DNA of 7,064 nt from Waddlia sp964635295 (GTDB lineage Bacteria > Chlamydiota > Chlamydiia > Chlamydiales > Waddliaceae): NCBI GenBank assembly GCA_964635295.1, contig CAZWOB010000101.1:1-7064 (forward strand), read 5' to 3'. The notes beneath the pieces were generated by a model, which was not told where the DNA came from, searched no databases, and was given only the letters and a program-made list of their open reading frames with translations. The position numbers were made by a program, and so were the translations under genes. Below, in pieces: positions 1-5,600 of the stretch; the first letter of the stretch is position 1; each line of letters opens with the position of its first letter.

Positions 1-795
1 GGAAAACAGATCGGCTATGTGAGGATTCCCCATTATGGAGGAGGCAACTACTCTGCGAATAAATTCGCTGATATCATCAGTAAATTCGAGATTGAGACAG
101 ATGCGGTTGTGATCGATCAGATCAACAACCCAGGAGGAAATGTCTTTTACATGTATGCTCTTGCCAGCATGTTATCACCGACTCCGCTCGAAGTGGCAAG
201 TCATGAAATGGCGATCACTCAAGAGGATGTCTTTTTCGCAATTCAAGGAGAAGAAGATCTTAGAGAGGTGCGCAATGATGAAGAGGCTTGCGACGTAATT
301 GGAACCACTTTATGGGGGTACCCTGTAGATCTGTCCCTTGCTCATCAAATGTTGAACTATTTTAAATTCATCATCAACGAATGGGAGGAGGGGCGTGTGC
401 TGACAACTCCGGAGTATCTTTTTGGTGTGAAACATCTCGCTTTGCACCCCAGGGTACAGCTCTCTAAGCCAATGATCATTCTCACCAATTGTCTCGATTT
501 CTCATGTGCTGACTTTTTTCCGGCCATCATGCAGGACAACGGCAGGGCGACCATTGTTGGAACGCGAACAGCAGGGGCGGGGGGATATGTGCTTTCCCAT
601 GAATATCCCAACCTTTTTGGTATCCAGAATTATACTTTTACAGGATCCTTGGCAATGCGGCCAGACGGCGATCCGATCGAAAACCTGGGAGTTGTCCCGG
701 ATATTGTGATCGAACTAACACCGGCAGATTTGGAATTCGATTACAAAGACTATGTCGAGAAGATCCATCAAGCTGTAAAGGAAATCAGCTCTTAA
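1..795 (+). CDS. CPAF: CPAF-like chlamydial serine protease, C-terminal part (5' end outside window)
   Basis: The frame is open from the first base (GKQIGYVRIPHY...), so about 264 C-terminal residues are visible and the start lies upstream; the GTG at 19 is internal. It matches CPAF, the secreted chlamydial protease that cleaves host and bacterial proteins in infected cells and has a tail-specific-protease (S41-like) catalytic fold. Recognisable blocks are NNPGGN (127-144), the nucleophile region NCLDFSCADFFP with Ser codon 502-504, the VGTRTAGAGG glycine-rich segment that follows, TGSLAMRP, and IENLGVVP with Glu codon 679-681. Ser and Glu are 59 residues apart, the same as S499-E558 of C. 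trachomatis CPAF. The catalytic His (H105 there) would lie upstream. The protein ends shortly after the catalytic domain, without an added C-terminal domain. The next gene is 195 nt away, so the two are probably separate transcription units. Family assignment is firm; that it is an active secreted protease is inferred. Confidence 0.9.
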   Translation, partial: GKQIGYVRIPHYGGGNYSANKFADIISKFEIETDAVVIDQINNPGGNVFYMYALASMLSPTPLEVASHEMAITQEDVFFAIQGEEDLREVRNDEEACDVIGTTLWGYPVDLSLAHQMLNYFKFIINEWEEGRVLTTPEYLFGVKHLALHPRVQLSKPMIILTNCLDFSCADFFPAIMQDNGRATIVGTRTAGAGGYVLSHEYPNLFGIQNYTFTGSLAMRPDGDPIENLGVVPDIVIELTPADLEFDYKDYVEKIHQAVKEISS

Positions 796-974
796 ATCTG
801 TGTTTGTGCCCTCACCTATAGCGATTGAACATGGATTAGGTCACTTTCGTAGGTATAAATTATAGATAATCAGTGAATTATGTATTCCATCCTATCTTAA
901 TACTTCATGCATTAAAAAATAAATTTTTGATATATATAGGATGTGTCTTCAAATTTATTGAGATGCAGATGTTT

Positions 975-979
975 AGGAG
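975..979 (+). promoter_or_regulatory. Shine-Dalgarno AGGAG that favours the ATG at 991 for the kinase gene
   Basis: AGGAG lies 11 nt upstream of ATG 991. An in-frame GTG at 943 would add 16 residues (MSSNLLRCRCLG...) that do not resemble the start of a receiver domain, and only a bare AGG two bases away precedes it. Starting at 991 places the first beta strand (RVLCIEDD) at residues 8-15, as is normal for a receiver. The spacing is somewhat long, so the choice is likely but not certain. Confidence 0.55.
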
Positions 980-990
980 TAAAAATCGTA

Positions 991-2148
991 ATGGATAAGT
1001 GTCACAATCATCGGGTTCTATGTATCGAGGATGACGAGGGAGTGCAATCTCTGATCACGATGAGGCTGGAACGGGAAGGTTATCAGGTTGATGGTTCAAG
1101 ATCCTTTCAAGACGGCCTCAAGAGGGCAAAGGAACATCCCTATTCCATTATCCTGATCGACTATCATCTTCCTGATGGTGAGGGAATCGATTTTTTGAAA
1201 CAATTGCATGGTGCCGATGATGAACGCTGTTTCGTCATGTTGACAGGGATGGGATCGGAAGAGATCATCATCAGCGCCTTCCACAATGGAGCGGATTACT
1301 ATCTCGACAAGGATTCGGAGTTAAAGTTTCTTGACCTTTTACCATCGGTATTAACGCAATGTATTGAGAAAATAGACCTGGTCAGGGAAAAGAAGCGGTT
1401 TGTAGAAGAATTACAGACGAAAATGGATGAAGCTGTTCGTGACAACGAAAAAAAAGACAACTTCCTCACAACGATGACCCATGAGCTGAAAACGCCTTTA
1501 TATACGATTACAGGCTATTGTGAGTGTCTCAGCGAGGAGGTTTATGGACCATTGACGGAAAAACAAAAACAAGTGCTGGCGCAAATGCAGAAAGCGGCGA
1601 TGTTTCTCAATACGGTCGTCTCCGATCTCATCACAATGAAGATGTTGGAAAGGGATAAGGTTAAATTAGAAAAAAAATCCTTTTGTTTAAAAGAAACGGT
1701 TCAATTTTGTTTGGACATGGTCAGGGACAAAGCACAAGATAAAGGGATCTCAATCAAGTTGGAGTATCAGCTGGATCCGGAATTTAAATTATTTGCCGAT
1801 CCGGATAAAATGACGCAGGTGCTCATTAATCTGATCAGCAACGCGATTAAATATTCCGAAAAGGGAACAGTTCTCGTTCGTGTGGGCCAAAGCGATTTTT
1901 TGGATATTATGGTCCAAGATGAGGGAATTGGAATTGATAAGGAGAATCAGAAGAAAATATTTGAGCCTTATATTCAACTTCCATCGATCAAAGGGAAGAG
2001 AGGAGAAGGTTCAGGGCTTGGTCTTGCGATCACGAAACGTCTCATCGAACTGCATGGCGGAGAGATCGCTTTGGAAAGCCGTCTAAATGAAGGAACAAAA
2101 ATTTATGTCCGATTACCAGTTAAAACAAATCAATGCGTTAATTGTTGA
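991..2148 (+). CDS. Soluble hybrid kinase: N-terminal receiver domain plus HisKA and HATPase domains
   Basis: The 385-residue protein has no signal peptide or membrane segment, so it should be cytosolic. Residues about 7-122 form a receiver domain: acidic pocket E13/D14/D15, phospho-acceptor D57 in IDYHLPDG, switch residue T85 in MLTG, and conserved K107 in YYLDKD. A charged, probably coiled-coil linker (about 125-155) leads to the HisKA domain with the H-box THELKTPL, phospho-accepting H164. The ATPase domain follows with the N-box around N284 (LINLISNAIKYS), G1 box DEGIGI at 310-315 and G2 box GEGSGLGLAI at 338-347. All catalytic motifs are intact, so it should autophosphorylate and be modulated by phosphorylation of its own receiver. 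With no sensor domain, the input probably comes from another kinase through D57. Its 3' end overlaps the following response-regulator gene by 44 nt, which indicates coupled expression. Its partner kinase and target are not visible here. Confidence 0.88.
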   Translation: MDKCHNHRVLCIEDDEGVQSLITMRLEREGYQVDGSRSFQDGLKRAKEHPYSIILIDYHLPDGEGIDFLKQLHGADDERCFVMLTGMGSEEIIISAFHNGADYYLDKDSELKFLDLLPSVLTQCIEKIDLVREKKRFVEELQTKMDEAVRDNEKKDNFLTTMTHELKTPLYTITGYCECLSEEVYGPLTEKQKQVLAQMQKAAMFLNTVVSDLITMKMLERDKVKLEKKSFCLKETVQFCLDMVRDKAQDKGISIKLEYQLDPEFKLFADPDKMTQVLINLISNAIKYSEKGTVLVRVGQSDFLDIMVQDEGIGIDKENQKKIFEPYIQLPSIKGKRGEGSGLGLAITKRLIELHGGEIALESRLNEGTKIYVRLPVKTNQCVNC

Positions 2149-2494
2149 AGACTATGATGTCAGCTCAATGATCATCAAAGATATGTTGAGCACGATAGGC
2201 GTGAAGTCAAAGATCGCCACGAACATGGAAGAGGCGATCAGCCAGGTGAAAGAGAGCGCATTTGATGTGATTTTTATGGATATCCAATTGGGCAATGAAT
2301 CCGGCCTGGACGTGACGAGAAAAATCCGAGAGATGGAGATCAAGCAACCGCTCATCATTGCCTGTACCGCGAACAACGCCATTACAAGCAGGGATGAAGT
2401 GATTGAGTCAGGCATGGATGATTATCTGACCAAGCCTGTCAGTATTCAATCCTTCAGAGATATGCTGATCAAGCACAAGATAGTGGAAGGATAG
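2105..2494 (+). CDS. Single-domain response regulator (CheY-like receiver without output domain)
   Basis: The 129 residues are essentially one receiver domain. It has the acidic pocket E15/D16, phospho-acceptor D59 in FMDIQLGNESG, T88 in IIACTANN, and K110 in DDYLTKP. The loop after D59 has GN where many receivers have a proline. The sequence resembles receivers of phosphorelay hybrid kinases (MD...G, T.N, K-P). No DNA-binding or enzymatic domain follows. ATG 2105 is preceded by AAGGA at 2090-2094 with about 10 nt spacing; an in-frame ATG at 2087 would add six residues (MKEQKF) and is a fair alternative. The gene overlaps the kinase gene in a different frame, so the two are probably co-transcribed and co-translated. 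The likely role is phosphate acceptor for the adjacent kinase, passing the signal by protein contact or phosphotransfer. Its last 114 nt are duplicated at 5494-5586. Confidence 0.88.
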   Translation: MSDYQLKQINALIVEDYDVSSMIIKDMLSTIGVKSKIATNMEEAISQVKESAFDVIFMDIQLGNESGLDVTRKIREMEIKQPLIIACTANNAITSRDEVIESGMDDYLTKPVSIQSFRDMLIKHKIVEG

Positions 2495-2530
2495 GGGCTA
2501 GGACTGCTGCATTCCTAACTCATCCATAAA

Positions 2531-2567
2531 AGAAAGGCCAAAAAGAGCGAAGTCGCTCTCTTTGGCC
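2531..2567 (-). terminator. Intrinsic terminator of the porin-like gene
   Basis: GGCCAAA (2536-2542) pairs with TTTGGCC (2561-2567), and the inner arms GAGCG (2545-2549) and CGCTC (2554-2558) pair across a small loop, with one mismatch between the two stem halves. Read on the minus strand the hairpin is followed by a T-rich tract (TTTCTTTTA), which fits an intrinsic terminator about 80 nt after the porin stop codon. On the plus strand there is no T run, so it would stop transcription from the response-regulator side only weakly. Confidence 0.75.
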
Positions 2568-2649
2568 ATCAAACGCGAATACTGTAGTATGAAGGAAAAT
2601 TTCCCCAAAGTTCACTGGATGTTGCTAATCAACATTTCAAATGCCACAT

Positions 2650-3693
2650 CTAATACGCAAAGGATACGCGGACGAAAATCCCGTCAAATCCTAAACTATC
2701 AGTATGGCGGTCAAGATGATTTTCACCCGATGTATCACCGCTATTCAAACTGATAAAATCCGCAGTGTTGAGCCAGTGATGGAATTCATACCCAAGAGAC
2801 AAAGCCCAGTCCCCGCAAAGGAAAGAGCAAAGGCGATACGTGATGCCAAAGTTTAAATCCATAACACTGACAGCTCTCCAGCAATCATCGCCAAAATTCA
2901 CTTTATTGACAAAGGCCGCGCCCCCTTCGTTTGTTTCAATCTTAAAATGACGGTCGAAACCTGCAGTGCCTATTCCTAGGGACATCGATCCGAAGAAATC
3001 AAGACAATCACTTAAAGTGTATGTGCTTTGAGCTCCTATATAAACACCGTAGAAATCCATATCATTACTTTTGTAAACTTTATCTACGGGATTTTGCGGT
3101 TCAATCCCCTCAATGTCTGATGAGCTTCTGGCATAATGCACATCAAATTCCTGATCAATGGAAGCAAAGCGGAAACCAGCGAATACTCGTCCGTTTATAC
3201 AGTCGGTGAATGCTAGAGGATGCCCTATTTCTATGTCGATTTGATTGAACTTGAGATCGTAGCTTCCTCCTGCATACTCAATCACTCCGTCAGTTGTTTC
3301 AGCATAGTGATCGCCTAATTGAGTGCGTCCCAGGAACCCGTTCGGGTTGGTTGTTACAGAAGATTCATCGCTGGAAAAGTAGGTGTAGCGAAGTCCAAAA
3401 TCGATGTCGCCGCATTGTTTTAAGACTCCTACGCGGAAACCACTGTCCCATCCGGGGCATACGTCTTTTGAAGCTGTGATAAACCCGTTGATGTCCAATT
3501 CAAATACGTAGTCAAGATCAGCTTTTCGAGTTTTCCAATACAGCCAATCTGCATAGAAGGACCAGCCCTCGCAAGGCTCGCAATCGCAAAAATTAAAACC
3601 GCAGTCAGTATCGCATCGATCAACAGTTGCAGCTGTGGCCTGTTGGCTTGCGGCAAATACAGTGAATGCGATTATCCATTTGTTCCATGACAT
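2650..3693 (-). CDS. Cysteine-rich porin-like outer-membrane protein (Lpg1974 / Legionella_OMP type)
   Basis: The 347-residue precursor starts with a clear signal peptide (MSWNKWIIAFTVFAASQQATA, cleavage expected after about residue 21). Next comes a cysteine cluster at C27, C31, C36, C38 and C41, then the block GWSFYADWLYWKTRKADLDY, which is typical of the Lpg1974-type pore-forming proteins found in Legionella and environmental chlamydiae. The rest alternates aromatic and polar residues in strand-like stretches (FGLRYTYF, GFRFASID, FGITYRL, LSLGYEFHHWL) separated by acidic loops. It ends in VRVSFAY, an aromatic C-terminal strand of the kind recognised by the outer-membrane assembly machinery. 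Twelve cysteines in total suggest disulfide cross-linking in the chlamydial envelope. ATG 3693 has a strong GGAGGT (3699-3704) five nt upstream. It lies 75 nt after the beta-helix gene on the same strand, and they may share a transcript. Family is well supported; pore function and substrate are inferred. Confidence 0.85.
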   Translation of the reverse strand: MSWNKWIIAFTVFAASQQATAATVDRCDTDCGFNFCDCEPCEGWSFYADWLYWKTRKADLDYVFELDINGFITASKDVCPGWDSGFRVGVLKQCGDIDFGLRYTYFSSDESSVTTNPNGFLGRTQLGDHYAETTDGVIEYAGGSYDLKFNQIDIEIGHPLAFTDCINGRVFAGFRFASIDQEFDVHYARSSSDIEGIEPQNPVDKVYKSNDMDFYGVYIGAQSTYTLSDCLDFFGSMSLGIGTAGFDRHFKIETNEGGAAFVNKVNFGDDCWRAVSVMDLNFGITYRLCSFLCGDWALSLGYEFHHWLNTADFISLNSGDTSGENHLDRHTDSLGFDGIFVRVSFAY

Positions 3694-3724
3694 GAATGAC
3701 CTCCAAAGTGTTAAAAGGAACTGA

Positions 3725-3738
3725 TAGTTGTTAGTTGT
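3725..3738. repeat. Tandem 7-mer (TAGTTGT x2) in the leader between the two surface-protein genes
   Basis: Two perfect copies of TAGTTGT lie head to tail in the 75-nt gap upstream of the porin gene. On the minus strand this reads ACAACTA twice. It could be a small protein-binding site in the porin leader or chance; nothing else in the window repeats it. Confidence 0.3.
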
Positions 3739-3768
3739 TCAGTGGACTGCCAAGTCCTATTGACCCTC

Positions 3769-5349
3769 TTATTTGTAAGGACTCTCGGCAAGAGCAAATC
3801 CGGTTTTTGGCTGCATCATAAACTCGGGCGTCCCCATCTCGGGCGTAATCCCCGTAAATGTATTCGTCATGATGCAGGTCCACCTATTATTTATGTTGAA
3901 CGCACCCGAATTGTATTGTTCCATTTCAAGCTCTCCAGGAGTTGCTGTATCATAAATATTTAATTCCATACAGGGAGCCGGGCCGCCTGAGCCATTATAG
4001 GCACCCCAGAAATTTCCTTCTGCGCAAAGTTGCTGGGAATCGAATCCATCAAGATAAACATCGACATGGTCTCCAATATTATTCTCGGCTCCGCTTGAGC
4101 CTTGGTTGACCAAAGTCTCCATCCCCATTGTAAAAAAGGAAATTTGGGCTTCAAGTCCGCTATCGTCCAACAGATATTGTGTAAATTCCGCCCCGGTAAC
4201 GTTGTTAAAAATCGCATTATTTCCCAAGTCGGTTTCAGTTCCAAAGTCAAGGTTTGCATCAACATCATTTAATAAGATGGCAAGACCCGAGCCAATGCAA
4301 TTTGTCATCAGGCTATTGCGGACTTTAAGATTCACAGGACAGGCTCGTGAAAGGAGTTCAAAACCAAAATCCTGTCCGTAATTTAACGGGGCAGCAGCAC
4401 CCAACAAATTAATGATCGCCGAACGGGCGGCATCCGTATTTGTTGATTGATGGTTGTAAACCTCGGCATTGATTTGTCCGCTTACGGTGGGATTTTGATT
4501 GGAGATTAAAAAGAGATCGCCCACTACGTTTGTCGCTTTGGTAAGATGGGTAAAAATGTTTAAAGCTTCATCACTGGACTGAATCATTCTAATTCCTCCC
4601 CAGGGTGCTCCAAACCCCTCAACGAACCCTCCGACATTCTTGACCTCGACATTTTTAAGGGTAATGTTGACAGGACCGGCTGTTGAGATGGACTGAAGGC
4701 GGATTCCTTCAGTCAACCATAAAGATGGATCGGGAATTTCGGGGTTGGATGGGAGCGTTTTCACTACGGTATCTCTTATACTCACATCGGTCTCACCATT
4801 AAAGAGTATTTGTATACCGCTCGTCATCGAAGCATCACCTGAATGGGTAATCAGAAGATCTTTGAGAGTTAATGATTCCTGAACCAGTCCAGATACTGAA
4901 GGATTAAACATGAACTGGCTCGGTCCTCCTGCGTTATTACGCACATGAATATTGATTACCTTTGTGTTGTCAGCCAACTGGATAGCTGCGCCGTCTAAAG
5001 GGCCCGTTGCATTATTTGTCATAACGGTTACTTGTGCATGGCTGACGGTGTCGTAATCCTCTTCCTGCATCTGTGTCACCGTAGGTCCGATTCCCCTCAA
5101 GATCTGACCAGGTTTTAAAATGATATTTCCATCAAGCGGATCCAATGATGGCAGAATTTTAATCTCATCACCTGGACCGGTGCATTCATTGATCTCTGAG
5201 ACAGTGCCTAATGGCTTTTCGATTGTTCCGATTCCGTCTTCAGCTCCTTCAAGCACATACCAGACTGTCCGATTGTCTGTATCTGCGAACAAATGACTGG
5301 AGGTTAGCAAAAAAATCACCAATTGAAAGACGACTTTTGTGGGGCGCAT
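3769..5349 (-). CDS. Secreted right-handed beta-helix (pectate-lyase-fold / NosD-like) protein of unknown function
   Basis: The precursor is about 526 residues with a signal peptide (MRPTKVVFQLVIFLLTSSHLFA, then DTDN). The N-terminal part (WYVLEGAEDGIGTIEKPLGTVSE) resembles the cap of DUF1565/beta-helix proteins, where a phrase like 'G...G...P..t...' introduces the coil. Repeated short strands of alternating hydrophobic residues follow at intervals of roughly 20-30 residues (KVINIHVRNN, LTLKDLLITHSG, VSIRDTVVKT, VNITLKNVEVKNVGG, VNLKVRNSLMTN, GNNAIFNNVTG), as in parallel beta-helices. Near the C-terminus GNFWGAYNGSGGPAP matches the N-[FYW]-W-G...GP motif common in NosD-like helices. There is no autotransporter barrel and no clear catalytic signature, so it is not a standard Pmp. 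A role as secreted or surface adhesin, or glycan-binding protein, is inference. AAGGAG at 5356-5361 is 6 nt from ATG 5349 and 3 nt from the adjacent ATG 5352; an upstream TTG at 5364 is unlikely because it overlaps no better site. Confidence 0.75.
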   Translation of the reverse strand: MRPTKVVFQLVIFLLTSSHLFADTDNRTVWYVLEGAEDGIGTIEKPLGTVSEINECTGPGDEIKILPSLDPLDGNIILKPGQILRGIGPTVTQMQEEDYDTVSHAQVTVMTNNATGPLDGAAIQLADNTKVINIHVRNNAGGPSQFMFNPSVSGLVQESLTLKDLLITHSGDASMTSGIQILFNGETDVSIRDTVVKTLPSNPEIPDPSLWLTEGIRLQSISTAGPVNITLKNVEVKNVGGFVEGFGAPWGGIRMIQSSDEALNIFTHLTKATNVVGDLFLISNQNPTVSGQINAEVYNHQSTNTDAARSAIINLLGAAAPLNYGQDFGFELLSRACPVNLKVRNSLMTNCIGSGLAILLNDVDANLDFGTETDLGNNAIFNNVTGAEFTQYLLDDSGLEAQISFFTMGMETLVNQGSSGAENNIGDHVDVYLDGFDSQQLCAEGNFWGAYNGSGGPAPCMELNIYDTATPGELEMEQYNSGAFNINNRWTCIMTNTFTGITPEMGTPEFMMQPKTGFALAESPYK

Positions 5350-5355
5350 CATTTT

Positions 5356-5361
5356 CTCCTT
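5356..5361 (-). promoter_or_regulatory. Shine-Dalgarno AAGGAG of the beta-helix gene
   Basis: Read on the minus strand, AAGGAG precedes two successive ATG codons (5352 and 5349) by 3 and 6 nt. The 6-nt spacing favours ATG 5349, which leaves a standard signal peptide with a short basic N-terminus. It argues against the further upstream TTG at 5364, which would put the site inside the coding region. Confidence 0.6.
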
Positions 5362-5409
5362 CAATATCCTTAAGGGGGGACAAATAAATGTGTAGATTCA
5401 ACGTGATGC

Positions 5410-5439
5410 TATGTAAAAGAAAATTTAATAAAAAGTAAA
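5410..5439 (-). promoter_or_regulatory. Candidate promoter for the beta-helix / porin unit
   Basis: On the minus strand TTTACT (5434-5439) and TACATA (5410-5415) are separated by 18 nt of very AT-rich sequence, a rough match to a sigma-70/sigma-66 type promoter about 60 nt upstream of the start codon. The whole stretch is AT-rich, so alternative hexamers can be drawn. It is proposed mainly because position and orientation are right. Confidence 0.3.
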
Positions 5440-5440
5440 G

Positions 5441-5475
5441 TTATAAAAACGGAGCTCTCAAAAAGAAATGAGCCG
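5441..5475 (-). terminator. Candidate intrinsic terminator of the dut-ptsN-ptsN operon
   Basis: On the minus strand CGGCTC (5475-5470) can pair with GAG-CT-CCG (5457-5450) with a 2-nt bulge and a 12-nt loop, followed directly by TTTTTAT (5449-5443). The T run is good but the stem is short and imperfect. It lies about 125 nt beyond the stop codon of the HTH-EIIA gene, with the broken response-regulator copy in between. Confidence 0.35.
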
Positions 5476-5493
5476 ACGAAAACAGTGTCGGGA

Positions 5494-5586
5494 ATTACAA
5501 GCAGGGATGAAGTGATTGAATCCGGCATGGATGAATATCTGACCAAGCCTGTCAGTACTCAATCCTTCAGAATAGTGGAAGGATAG
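5494..5586 (+). pseudogene. Truncated, internally deleted copy of the response-regulator 3' end
   Basis: This segment aligns to 2381-2494 in the same orientation: 89 of 93 aligned bases are identical and there is one 21-nt gap. Translated in the matching frame it gives ITSRDEVIESGMDEYLTKP followed by VSTQSFR-IVEG and a TAG stop, equivalent to residues 93-129 of the intact receiver with residues 119-125 (DMLIKHK) missing. The four substitutions are two synonymous changes, Asp to Glu, and Ile to Thr. The N-terminal two thirds, including the phospho-acceptor aspartate, are absent and no homology is visible upstream of 5494. The frame can be extended upstream only to a GTG at 5485 without a convincing ribosome site, so a functional product is unlikely. 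It sits antisense just after the stop of the HTH-EIIA gene (5601). It may derive from the neighbour at 2105-2494 or from a paralogue elsewhere. Confidence 0.9.
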
Positions 5587-5600
5587 GGAACAAGTCCCGG

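Noticed and set aside
825..940. Promoter for the kinase gene (TTGAAC near 825, TATAAAT near 852, TATATATAGG at 931)
   Set aside because: The region is AT-rich and several hexamers exist, but none has the right spacing of 16-18 nt to a good partner, so no specific promoter can be defended. No terminator for the protease gene was seen either.
943..990. GTG start at 943 extending the kinase by 16 residues
   Set aside because: No good ribosome site, the extra residues do not fit a receiver domain, and ATG 991 has AGGAG upstream and places the first strand correctly.
2619..2635. Inverted repeat ATGTTG-CTAAT-CAACAT downstream of the porin gene
   Set aside because: Six AT-rich pairs with no T tract; the larger hairpin at 2536-2567 is a much better terminator.
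3743..3756. Small hairpin GGACT-GCCA-AGTCC between the beta-helix and porin genes
   Set aside because: Only five pairs and no T run on either strand, so it is not convincing as a terminator.
4106..4381. Open frames antisense to the beta-helix, porin and ptsN genes
   Set aside because: They lack family motifs, have odd composition and lie fully inside well-supported genes on the other strand.
2381..5586. CRISPR array, insertion sequence or integrase gene associated with the direct repeats
   Set aside because: Only two copies about 3.1 kb apart, no transposase or integrase motifs in the intervening genes, and no short inverted terminal repeats seen at the borders.
5586..5600. Hairpin GGGA-ACAAG-TCCC after the HTH-EIIA gene
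   Set aside because: Four pairs and no following T tract; probably chance, though it sits at the edge of the duplicated segment.
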